51,331 nt of DNA from Lachnospiraceae bacterium. GTDB taxonomy: Bacteria; Bacillota; Clostridia; Lachnospirales; Lachnospiraceae. The notes beneath the pieces are model-generated. The model did no database searches, was not told where the DNA came from, and was given only the letters and a program-made list of their open reading frames with translations. Numbering within the stretch: position 1 is the first letter of the stretch; every line of letters begins with the position of its first letter. The translations under genes and the position numbers were made by a program. Location: the NCBI GenBank assembly GCA_029063085.1, contig JAIDOW010000019.1, positions 1 through 51,331 on the forward strand, in the 5' to 3' direction. Positions 16,891-24,860 of this stretch are shown piece after piece.

Positions 16891-16894
16891 AGAC

Positions 16895-17677
16895 ATGCGG
16901 ATAGAAACGGTTGTGGGCATACTGATACCGTTCTTTGGGACGGCTCTTGGCTCTGCCAGTGTGTTGTTTATGAAGAATAAGCTGAATCCCCTATTGCAGC
17001 GGGGACTGACCGGATTCGCAGCGGGAGTCATGGTGGCTGCTTCAATCTGGAGTTTGATTATTCCTGCAATGGAGCAGTCGGAGTTTATGGGAAAGCTGTC
17101 GTTTATCCCTGCCGTAATTGGTTTCTGGTTTGGTATATTGTTTCTGCTGCTTTTGGATCGGACGATTCCGCATCTGCACATGAATAGCAGCAGGGCGGAA
17201 GGGCCTGAAAGCAACTTGCAGAAAACAACCATGCTGGTGTTGGCGGTGACGCTCCATAACCTGCCAGAAGGCATGGCGGTGGGCGTGGTCTATGCCGGGT
17301 GGCTTTCCGGGGATGCCGGGATTACCGCTATGGGTGCCTTGGCACTTTCCCTTGGGATTGCGATACAGAACTTTCCAGAGGGAGCGATTATTTCCATGCC
17401 CCTGCGGGCAGAAGGCATCAGCAGGAAGAAAGCTTTTTTTTATGGTACGCTTTCTGGTGCGGTGGAGCCGGTGGGTGCAGTTCTGACTGTTTTGGCTGCG
17501 GGGTTTGTGATTCCGCTCCTGCCGTATCTTCTGAGCTTTGCGGCAGGCGCTATGATCTATGTGGTAGTGGAGGAACTGATCCCGGAAATGTCGGAGGGAA
17601 ATCACTCCAATGTGGGCACAGTCCTGTTTGCAGCAGGGTTTACGGTCATGATGGCGCTGGATGTGGCTTTGGGGTAG
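16895..17677 (+). CDS. ZIP-family metal transporter, ZupT/GufA-like
   Basis: A 260-residue membrane protein with eight predicted helices and the two hallmark metal-site motifs of the ZIP family: HNLPEGMAVG in helix four and QNFPEGAIIS in helix five. A short His-containing loop (HLHMNSS) lies between helices three and four. ZIP proteins bring zinc, iron or manganese into the cytosol. AGGAGG, overlapping the end of the HMA gene, positions ATG 16895 as the start; the frame is open further upstream. The base composition is visibly richer in G and C than the neighbours, which may mean recent transfer. The metal is unknown; the dyad in the leader hints at metal-dependent control. Confidence 0.93.
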   Translation: MRIETVVGILIPFFGTALGSASVLFMKNKLNPLLQRGLTGFAAGVMVAASIWSLIIPAMEQSEFMGKLSFIPAVIGFWFGILFLLLLDRTIPHLHMNSSRAEGPESNLQKTTMLVLAVTLHNLPEGMAVGVVYAGWLSGDAGITAMGALALSLGIAIQNFPEGAIISMPLRAEGISRKKAFFYGTLSGAVEPVGAVLTVLAAGFVIPLLPYLLSFAAGAMIYVVVEELIPEMSEGNHSNVGTVLFAAGFTVMMALDVALG

Positions 17678-17807
17678 GAAATATATCTTCGTAATCTGCC
17701 GGGCGAAAGATATCGTATCGTCCAGACTTAGAAATGTATACTGTATGACAGTCTGTTTTATTGCTCTGAATCGTGTAACAGGACTTTCATCGGAAGAAGA
17801 TAAGACA

Positions 17808-17836
17808 TTGATTTTGTGATGAAAGCTTTGTATAAT
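17808..17836 (+). promoter_or_regulatory. Predicted sigma-A promoter of hybrid kinase gene
   Basis: TTGATT (17808-17813) and a perfect TATAAT (17831-17836) are separated by 17 bases. The predicted transcript start is about 120 bases upstream of the kinase start codon. Confidence 0.7.
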
Positions 17837-17962
17837 AAAGAATATTTGTAATGCGGAATCAAAGAGTGACATAATTTGGTATGAAAAGTGGTTACACTGG
17901 TGGAATCGCAGAAGCTTCTGTGTTTCAGGATTATACAGACTAGTATCAGGAGAAACTATATT

Positions 17963-20800
17963 ATGGGCAGAGCGTGTATTATGAAGACAGATTGGGAAAA
18001 ACGGGTACAGGATAGATGGGTCTTACTGTGGGTAATGGCTTTTTTTGCAATGCTTATTTTGCTGCTTTTCTCCAAAGCAGTCTGTGCCAAGGAACAGCGC
18101 ACCGTAAAAGTAGCATTTTTTCCAATGGAAGGTTTTCATACGTATTCGGAAGAGGATGGCTATGGCGGCATGGATGCCGCGTATCTGGAGGAGCTTAGCA
18201 GTTATACCGGCTGGAAGATTGAATATGTGGATTGTGACAGCTGGAATGATGCTCTTGCAAAGCTTAAGAATAAGGAAGTGGATTTGGTAGGATCTGCACA
18301 GTATTCGGAAGAGCGTGCCGGAATTTTTGAATATGCAGCTTTTCCAAGTGGATATACATTCGGCTGTCTTTTTGTGGAAGAGAATAGTACACTGGCTTTT
18401 GAAGATTTTGACAGTATGAAAGATATGAAATTCGGTGTCGTGGAAAGCTATATCCGCAAGAAGGATTTTTTAGAATATTTAGAACGAAACGGCATTCACG
18501 ATCCAAAGCTTAAGGAATATGCCACTACACAGGAAATGCAGGAGGCGTTGAAGTCCGGAGATATCGATGTGGCTGCACATACCCTGACAGAGGTCTGGAA
18601 CGGACAGTCTCTGGTGGGGAAATTTGCTTATTCTCCCTATTACTATATAACTTGGAAGGGCAATGTGACATTATTGGATGAGTTAAATCTAGGGATTGAA
18701 GAATTAAAGATGTATGATCCTGCATTTGAACAAAAACTTACAACCCGGTATTATGGAGACCGTCGGGAAAATTTTGCCGCTGATGAACTTGCGCTGATCA
18801 GCCAGGGGGATACGATAAGGATTGGGTTCTATAAAGATACAATGCCTTTAGCCTATATCAATGACAAAGGGGAAAATGACGGAATCTATATTCAGATTTT
18901 GAAGGTTATTTCAGAAAGAAGCGGACTCTCCATAGAATTTTGTCCCATGGACCGGAGTGAATATTGGAAAGATCTGATTGCAGATGGAGAGATTGATTTT
19001 TATGTAGGTTCCAGTAATATGAAACTTACCGTGGATGAAAACATTGTGCTTACGAATGCTTTTATGCCCTATAATGCGGTTATCGTATCAAAAAATGACT
19101 ATGTTTTTTCTGACAAAGGGGCAACCATGGTGCTTACCAAAGGGCGTACCTATTGGGCAGACAATATGGAGGCACAGGGGCAGCAGGTGATATACCGGGA
19201 CAGTGCAAAGGACTGTTTACAGGCATTGGAAAAAGGTGTGGCGGATATTACGGTCTTAAATACCATAGAATATAATTATCAGTCTAAAAATGAAAGGTTT
19301 TCGAATCTGATTGAATGGGAAAATTACCGGTATCAGTCGGAAACGACTCTGGCGACGTTCAAGGATATAGATCAGGTGCTGTTCCGTGTTATGAATAAAG
19401 CATTGAGGCTGGTATCAGAGGAAGAAAAAGAAGATATCATTAATCAGTATATGAACATTTCTTATGACAGCTATGAAATGCTTGATTATCTGTACCAGAC
19501 CAAAGATGTGATTGCAGTTTCCGGCATAGTATTGGTACTCCTTTTGATATTTGGATTGGCAGTGTTTCATATGCAGAAGAATTCCTATCATCTGCTTGAA
19601 AAGAAAAATGAGGAATTGCAGACTGCCATACAGGAAGCAGAGCGTGCAAATCAGGCGAAGACGGAGTTTCTCTCCCATATGTCTCATGATATCCGGACAC
19701 CTATTAACGGAATTATGGGTATGTTGAATATTGCGGAAAAGAATCCCGAGGATATGGAAAAGCAGGAGGATTGCCGGGAAAAGATTAAAACATCTGCGAA
19801 GCATTTATTATCGCTGATTAATGATGTTTTGGATATCAGTAAGCTGGAAAAAGGAAATGTGGAGTTTGCCAGGGAGAGTTTTCGTTTAAGTGAGCTTTTG
19901 CATAATTGTTCAGTGATCGTAGGTGGACAGGCTGCCGAGCGGAACGTGACACTGGTAATGGATTATACAAAGCCGGGACAGCTGCCGCATGATTATTTTG
20001 TGGGGAGTCCTCTGCACATAAAACAGATTTTAATTAATATAGCAGGCAATGCCGTAAAATATAATAAGCCAATGGGCAGTGTTACCTTCAAATGCTATGA
20101 GACTGCTGAGGAAAATGGGATTGCACGGATATGCTTTGAGATTTCGGATACTGGTATTGGTATGAGCAGGGAATATCTGAAACATATTTTTGAACCTTTT
20201 ACCCAGGAAGAGGCTGGTGCCAGAACCGAATATCAGGGAAGCGGTCTTGGCATGACCATTACAAAGAATCTGGTGGATAAAATGGGGGGAGATATAAAGA
20301 TAGAAAGTGAATCTGGCAAGGGAAGTGTGTTCACGGTAGTGCTGCCATTGGAAATTGCGGCATCACAGGAAACGGAGGAGGAAGATCAGGAAGGGAAAAC
20401 GGTAGATGTTACCGGAAAACGGGCACTGATCGTAGATGATATTGAATTGAATTTAGAAATTGCACAGTTTATGTTAATGGAAATGGGACTGGAGACGGTT
20501 ACTGCTGCCAATGGTCAGGAGGCGGTAGATATGTTCCGGCAGTCTGATCCCTTCACTTACCATATTATCTTTATGGATGTAATGATGCCGGTTATGGACG
20601 GTTATGAGGCCACAAGAACGATCCGAAATCTTGACAGACCGGATGCGGCAAAAGTCCCCATTGTCGCCATGACTGCGAATGCTTTTGCAGAGGATGTGAG
20701 AGCAGCGAAAGATGCGGGGATGGATGAGCATATTGCCAAGCCTCTTGAGCCGGAGGTGGTGAAGCGTGTGCTGGCTAAATGGCTGGGAGAGAAAAAATAG
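17963..20800 (+). CDS. BvgS-like hybrid sensor kinase with tandem solute-binding domains
   Basis: A 945-residue hybrid histidine kinase. A membrane anchor (about residues 18-36) leads to two tandem family 3 solute-binding domains outside the cell (about 45-270 and 280-505), the second opening with [17 protein letters not shown] membrane helix (about 520-540) and a coiled coil follow. Next come HisKA (HMSHDIRTP, His575), HATPase ([22 protein letters not shown]) and a C-terminal receiver with VDDIELN, phospho-acceptor Asp872 in [11 protein letters not shown], and AKPLEP. Such sensors detect amino acids or other small ligands. There is no HPt or output domain, so phosphate must pass on to another protein. 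ATG 17963 with AGGAGA is preferred; GTG 17888 and ATG 17981 are alternatives. A receiver-alarmone synthetase lies nearby at 22556-23626. Confidence 0.93.
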   Translation: MGRACIMKTDWEKRVQDRWVLLWVMAFFAMLILLLFSKAVCAKEQRTVKVAFFPMEGFHTYSEEDGYGGMDAAYLEELSSYTGWKIEYVDCDSWNDALAKLKNKEVDLVGSAQYSEERAGIFEYAAFPSGYTFGCLFVEENSTLAFEDFDSMKDMKFGVVESYIRKKDFLEYLERNGIHDPKLKEYATTQEMQEALKSGDIDVAAHTLTEVWNGQSLVGKFAYSPYYYITWKGNVTLLDELNLGIEELKMYDPAFEQKLTTRYYGDRRENFAADELALISQGDTIRIGFYKDTMPLAYINDKGENDGIYIQILKVISERSGLSIEFCPMDRSEYWKDLIADGEIDFYVGSSNMKLTVDENIVLTNAFMPYNAVIVSKNDYVFSDKGATMVLTKGRTYWADNMEAQGQQVIYRDSAKDCLQALEKGVADITVLNTIEYNYQSKNERFSNLIEWENYRYQSETTLATFKDIDQVLFRVMNKALRLVSEEEKEDIINQYMNISYDSYEMLDYLYQTKDVIAVSGIVLVLLLIFGLAVFHMQKNSYHLLEKKNEELQTAIQEAERANQAKTEFLSHMSHDIRTPINGIMGMLNIAEKNPEDMEKQEDCREKIKTSAKHLLSLINDVLDISKLEKGNVEFARESFRLSELLHNCSVIVGGQAAERNVTLVMDYTKPGQLPHDYFVGSPLHIKQILINIAGNAVKYNKPMGSVTFKCYETAEENGIARICFEISDTGIGMSREYLKHIFEPFTQEEAGARTEYQGSGLGMTITKNLVDKMGGDIKIESESGKGSVFTVVLPLEIAASQETEEEDQEGKTVDVTGKRALIVDDIELNLEIAQFMLMEMGLETVTAANGQEAVDMFRQSDPFTYHIIFMDVMMPVMDGYEATRTIRNLDRPDAAKVPIVAMTANAFAEDVRAAKDAGMDEHIAKPLEPEVVKRVLAKWLGEKK

Positions 20801-20984
20801 AAAACTGTATAGCCGGTTTCTTTATAATATTGGTATTTTATACAGGTGATGTGACAGGGCTAAATTATAGCGGGTATGATAATATGGGGCATTTTGTGGT
20901 ATGCTACAAAATAAAAGAGTACAGGTTATAAAGAATGGAGCGTGCAGACACGATCCGGATATTGTTGATTAAGGAGGGAAAGCA

Positions 20985-21593
20985 GTGTCAAAAAAGAAAA
21001 TAATAGGTATTCTGTCAGCTTTTTTAGTGATGTTTGCTCTGGCAGGATGTGGTATCGGTGATGAGCAGAGAAACACCAATGATCAAACTGAGGCATCTTC
21101 TGATTCTGAACAAGAGGAACAAATCATTCTTCAGGAAGTATCGGAGGGGGATTTGGCCCCGGATTTTACAGTGGAGACGGCAGACGGCAGTACCTTTGTT
21201 CTCTCAGAACAAAAGGGAAAGGTGGTATTGTTAAATTTCTGGGCGACCTGGTGTGGTCCATGTGTCAGGGAAATGCCAGCGTTTGAAAATCTCAATCATG
21301 AATATGGGGAAGAGGTGGTAATCCTTGCAGTCGATGCTATGGAGGATAAGGATACGGTAGATCAGTTTATTTCTGATAACGAGTATACTTTTCCCATTGC
21401 CTATGATGTGGAAGGGGCAGCTTGTATGAAATACCCTTCAGACGGAATCCCGTATACTCTGGTGATCGGAAAGGATGGGATAGTGCAAAATATTTATCTG
21501 GGTGCAAAGGATGCAGATGCACAGTATGAAAAATATAAAGGTGCTATTGAATCGGCTTTAGGGAAAGATGGGGAACAGGCAGAGGATAAGTAA
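20985..21593 (+). CDS. TlpA-family thioredoxin-like lipoprotein
   Basis: A 202-residue membrane-anchored thiol-disulfide protein. The signal sequence ends in the lipobox LAGC with the cysteine near residue 22. After an acidic linker, a TlpA/ResA-type thioredoxin fold starts at LAPDFTVETADG and has the active site WCGPC in NFWATWCGPCVREMPAF, then a cis-Pro region GIPYTLVIGKDG. The protein should reduce disulfides outside the membrane. GTG 20985 is used as start because AAGGAGG precedes it by 6 bases. It heads a three-gene run with a small CXXC membrane protein and a polyferredoxin-type membrane protein, which suggests an electron path from cytosolic donors to extracytoplasmic thiols. Just upstream is a dyad around 20892-20911 (TTTTGTGG with CTACAAAA) of unknown role. 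Confidence 0.93.
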   Translation: MSKKKIIGILSAFLVMFALAGCGIGDEQRNTNDQTEASSDSEQEEQIILQEVSEGDLAPDFTVETADGSTFVLSEQKGKVVLLNFWATWCGPCVREMPAFENLNHEYGEEVVILAVDAMEDKDTVDQFISDNEYTFPIAYDVEGAACMKYPSDGIPYTLVIGKDGIVQNIYLGAKDADAQYEKYKGAIESALGKDGEQAEDK

Positions 21594-21609
21594 ATTCAAG
21601 GAGCAGCAT

Positions 21610-21747
21610 ATGAAAGTGAAAATTATCAGGAAAGGCATACTCATTACGGCAATCGTGCTGATTTTAATAGGTTTGAGCCATAATGGTTTCAATGATATTA
21701 AGAATAAGGCAGTCCGTATCTGTTATGAGTGTATAGGAATCGGATGA
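21610..21747 (+). CDS. Small membrane protein with CXXC tail, CD1871A-like
   Basis: A 45-residue protein from ATG 21610 to TGA 21747. Its layout is a short basic N-terminus, one hydrophobic helix (ILITAIVLILIGL), a linker, and the C-terminal motif ICYECIGIG. That ending closely matches what I recall of the CD1871A family of CXXC-containing small proteins in Clostridia, which are encoded between TlpA-type and 4Fe-4S membrane proteins, the arrangement seen here. The Cys pair lies at the C-terminal end after the helix. Its stop overlaps the next start (ATGA), so it is translationally coupled. It could carry electrons between its neighbours; no function is established as far as I know. Confidence 0.85.
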   Translation: MKVKIIRKGILITAIVLILIGLSHNGFNDIKNKAVRICYECIGIG

Positions 21748-22553
21748 TGAAAAGAAGAAAATTAATCCAGGTCATTTGTGCCCTGCTGTATAACTGTAAT
21801 TTTACAGGATTTGCCAATGGTAAAATTTATCAGGGGGACATAAAGGGAGTCTGTGTTCCGGGACTTAACTGTTATTCCTGTCCGGGAGCAGTCGGTTCCT
21901 GTCCACTTGGGAGTATGCAGACAGCATTGCTTTCTTCAAAGTATAGGTTTCCCTACTACATATTAGGAATGGTGTTATTGTTTGGTGTAGTGTTGGGAAG
22001 GGTCGTGTGTGGATTTCTTTGTCCTTTTGGATTGTTTCAGGAGCTGCTCTATCTGATTCCGTCAAAGAAGCTGAAAAAGAATAAATGGACTAAAAGACTA
22101 TCCTGTTTAAAATACATTATCCTGCTGGTGTTTGTCATTGGGATTCCTGTTATACTGGCCGTTCCGGGATTTTGCAAATATATCTGTCCGGCGGGTACGT
22201 TAGAGGGTGGTGTATTTCTGGTGACGATGAATGAGCAGCTGCGGGCATTGATCGGCGGTTTGTTTTCATGGAAAATGGCAGTTCTTGCGGTGGTGATCAT
22301 TTCTGCGGTATTTATTTTTAGAAGTTTTTGCCGTTTTCTCTGCCCGCTGGGAGCATTTTATGCATTATTTCACAGGGTTTCCCTGACAGGCATGAAGGTG
22401 GATGAAGAAAAATGTAACAAATGTAATGCCTGTGTGTCCCGCTGCAAATTGGATGTAAAACAGGTGGGTGACAAAGAGTGTATTCAATGTGGGGAATGTA
22501 TCAGTGCCTGTAATAAGTGTGCATTAAGCTTTGGAATGCGAAAAGGGGAATAG
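21744..22553 (+). CDS. NapH/YccM-like membrane 4Fe-4S protein
   Basis: A 269-residue integral membrane iron-sulfur protein. It has repeated short Cys motifs in membrane-proximal loops (CYSCPGAVGSCPLG, FLCPFGLFQEL, YICPAGTLEGG, FLCPLGAFYAL) as in the Fer4_5/NapH/MauN group, and a C-terminal ferredoxin segment with CNKCNACVSRC and CIQCGECISACNKC for two 4Fe-4S clusters. Four to five membrane helices lie between. Proteins of this group pass electrons across or along the membrane. I chose ATG 21744, which overlaps the stop of the CXXC protein; an earlier GTG at 21729 lies inside that gene. Its stop is only two bases from the stop of the convergent alarmone synthetase gene. Confidence 0.92.
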   Translation: MMKRRKLIQVICALLYNCNFTGFANGKIYQGDIKGVCVPGLNCYSCPGAVGSCPLGSMQTALLSSKYRFPYYILGMVLLFGVVLGRVVCGFLCPFGLFQELLYLIPSKKLKKNKWTKRLSCLKYIILLVFVIGIPVILAVPGFCKYICPAGTLEGGVFLVTMNEQLRALIGGLFSWKMAVLAVVIISAVFIFRSFCRFLCPLGAFYALFHRVSLTGMKVDEEKCNKCNACVSRCKLDVKQVGDKECIQCGECISACNKCALSFGMRKGE

Positions 22554-22555
22554 AT

Positions 22556-23626
22556 TTATTCTTTGGATTTGTCAATCTTATTCCTGATGTCCTGCATCTC
22601 ATAATCCAATGCCTCGATAGAGTCGGCACAGTTTTTTAACTGCCGCACGATTTCTTCCGTGTTATCCACATCCTGTTTGTATTTTAATTTGTGCTCAAGG
22701 CTTGCCCAGAAATCCATGGCAATGGTGCGGAATTGTACCTCCACCGTCATGTATTGTTTCTCGTCAGATAAAAAGATCGGTACGCTGGAGATGAGATGAA
22801 GGCTTCGGTAACCACTGGATTTGGGGTTCTTAATGTAATCTTTTTCCTTAAGTAAAAGAATATCATCCTGTTTGGTAAAAAGTTCTGCTAATCGGTATAT
22901 ATCATCAGGAAAGGAACAGATGACACGGAGTCCTGCCACATCTGTCAGATGTTTTTTGATGCTTTCCATCGTAACCGGGTATCCCTTGCGTTCTAATTTT
23001 TCATAAATACTTGTCGGTGATTTTAGTCTGCTTTTGATGGATTCAAAAGGATTACGGTTGTATTCCAGAGAAAATTCCTCATTCAGTACATTCAGCCTTG
23101 TTTCAACCTCCATGATGGCAGAACGGTATTCCAGCATCAATTTGTTAAATGGTTTGGATTCCTTTAATTTTTCTGCCTGCCGCTGAATGATCTGGTGCTG
23201 TTTTTTTAAGGTTTCTTCCTGTTCTTCGACCTTTTGTTCCAGCTGGTTTTTGCAGGCAAACAATTCTAACGTATTTTTAATCCTGTTTTTTACAATGGAA
23301 CTTACAAAGGGTTTGTGGATAAAATCCGACACGCCCAGTTCAAAGCATCGGTTTTCAATCTCCACGGCATGTTCACTGCTGATGATCAGTACGGGAATTT
23401 TGCCAATCAGACCCTGTTCCTTTAATTGGGCCATTACTGTAAAACCGTCCATTTTAGGCATCTGCAAATCCAGGAGAATAGCTGATATGCCGTTATGCCA
23501 GGCTGTAAGTTTTGCCAGAGCCTCTTCTCCGTTTTCTGCCATTTCAATCATATAATCTTCTTTCAGTATATTACGCAGAAGTTCGCGGTTTATTTCCACG
23601 TCATCTACGATCAGTATCTTTTGCAT
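22556..23626 (-). CDS. Receiver domain fused to RelQ-type (p)ppGpp synthetase
   Basis: A 356-residue cytosolic protein with an unusual fusion. Residues 1-122 are a full response-regulator receiver: acidic pair Asp8-Asp9, phospho-acceptor Asp53 in LLDLQMPKMDG, Ser83 and Lys105 in HKPF. Residues 125-158 form a coiled coil. Residues 162-345 match a small alarmone synthetase of the RelQ/YjbM type: SRLKSPTSIYEKLERKG, TDVAGLRVICSF, KNPKSSGYRSLHL and VEVQFRTIAMDFWASLEHKL, which hold the Mg-binding Asp, nucleotide-binding and catalytic Glu residues. It should make (p)ppGpp or pGpp from ATP plus GDP, GTP or GMP, under phosphorylation control (inference). There is no hydrolase domain. AGAGGG precedes the start. 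The hybrid kinase at 17963-20800 has a free receiver and no output, so it is a possible upstream partner. Confidence 0.93.
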   Translation of the reverse strand: MQKILIVDDVEINRELLRNILKEDYMIEMAENGEEALAKLTAWHNGISAILLDLQMPKMDGFTVMAQLKEQGLIGKIPVLIISSEHAVEIENRCFELGVSDFIHKPFVSSIVKNRIKNTLELFACKNQLEQKVEEQEETLKKQHQIIQRQAEKLKESKPFNKLMLEYRSAIMEVETRLNVLNEEFSLEYNRNPFESIKSRLKSPTSIYEKLERKGYPVTMESIKKHLTDVAGLRVICSFPDDIYRLAELFTKQDDILLLKEKDYIKNPKSSGYRSLHLISSVPIFLSDEKQYMTVEVQFRTIAMDFWASLEHKLKYKQDVDNTEEIVRQLKNCADSIEALDYEMQDIRNKIDKSKE

Positions 23627-23805
23627 ATCAGTACCCTCTTTTCTTACAGGTGTTTTTCTGATTATAACATATTTTGTGATATATGGATATGAAAAGAAAA
23701 GCTATTTTCCATAAAAGAAAATGTGTATAATGGAACAGGATGCTATCTGTTTGAGGAATTTGGTAGTGTAAAGTAAAATTGGTTGCAAATGGGAGGATGA
23801 TAGAT

Positions 23806-24756
23806 ATGGATTATATAAATATGTACAGGGCGGGGATCGTCTGCTGTTCCAACGGGTTATCCGCAGGTGATGAGTTACAGCTGCGAAAGTTAAAAGAGGT
23901 ATTGGAGAATATGGGGATCCGGCCGGTCTTTAGTGATTATCTCTTTGCAGAGGAGGGGGTAAGGAGTGCAACGGCAAAAGAACGTGCGGATGCACTGATG
24001 GAATGCTACTGTGATTCCGGTATAGATATTATTTTTGATATATCCGGTGGAGATATAGCGAATGAGATTTTACCTTATCTGGATTACCAGAGGATAGCCT
24101 CTGCCAAAAACCGTGCAGGAGAGCCCAAACAGTTTTGGGGGTACAGTGATCTGACTGTCATATTGAACGCTGTTTATGCAAAGACCGGAAATGCAGGAGT
24201 GCTTTATCAGGTAAGGCATTTAACGGAAAACTGTAATGAGGATAAACTGACAGATTTTGCCAATGCAGTATTCTATGGTATGGGGGATAGCCAGAAAGAA
24301 CAGGAAAAAAGCCGCTTGTTTGACTTTGAATATTCATTTCTTCAGGGGGAGAAATTAACGGGAACGGTTGTTGGCGGCAATATACGCTGTCTGTTAAAAC
24401 TGGCGGGTACAGCGTATTTTCCGGACTTGGCAGATAAAGTGCTGTTTTTAGAGGCAAGAGGAGGATTACAGCCCCAGATGATAACATATCTTGCCCAGAT
24501 GAAGCAGCTTGGTGCATTTGAAAAGGTCAGAGGGATTCTATTGGGGACTTTTACGCAATTAGAAAAAGAAGAAGGCATAGTATTAAAAACGGAACGAAAG
24601 GACGATATATGGTATGAAAAGTCGGGAACGATGGGGAGGCTCGTGAAAGAATTTGCAGGAAATGAGGTTCCTGTCGTAAAGACATTCGAGCTTGGGCATG
24701 GGAAAGATTCAAAAGCGATCAGGATAGGAAGGCAGATAAACCTTAAGAAATCTTAA
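23806..24756 (+). CDS. S66-family peptidase (LD-carboxypeptidase/MccF-like)
   Basis: A 316-residue protein of the S66 serine peptidase family, which includes cytosolic LD-carboxypeptidases that trim recycled murein tetrapeptides and MccF proteins that cut microcin C-like nucleotide-peptides. The nucleophile is Ser114 in WGYSDLTVI, at the position where LdcA and MccF have theirs. FDISGGDIANEILPYLDY is the conserved acidic region, VVGGNIRCLLKL and LFLEARGGL follow, and the C-terminal HGKDSKAIRIG should carry the catalytic His. The KTGNAG loop and length fit MccF-like members. ATG 23806 has GGGAGG at a good distance; two earlier in-frame starts are worse. It stands alone between a convergent and a YfhO-like gene. 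Confidence 0.88.
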   Translation: MDYINMYRAGIVCCSNGLSAGDELQLRKLKEVLENMGIRPVFSDYLFAEEGVRSATAKERADALMECYCDSGIDIIFDISGGDIANEILPYLDYQRIASAKNRAGEPKQFWGYSDLTVILNAVYAKTGNAGVLYQVRHLTENCNEDKLTDFANAVFYGMGDSQKEQEKSRLFDFEYSFLQGEKLTGTVVGGNIRCLLKLAGTAYFPDLADKVLFLEARGGLQPQMITYLAQMKQLGAFEKVRGILLGTFTQLEKEEGIVLKTERKDDIWYEKSGTMGRLVKEFAGNEVPVVKTFELGHGKDSKAIRIGRQINLKKS

Positions 24757-24860
24757 GAAAAATTATCATATATTTTTGGAAGAATATGAATTATACTATG
24801 AATGTTTAACGTCAAGATACAAACAGTGGCGAAAATATATAACGACAGGTGGTACGTGGT

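Noticed and set aside
17042-17872. 276-residue minus-strand frame opposite the ZIP gene
   Set aside because: Its His/Arg/Gln-rich content is the shadow of the membrane helices on the other strand.
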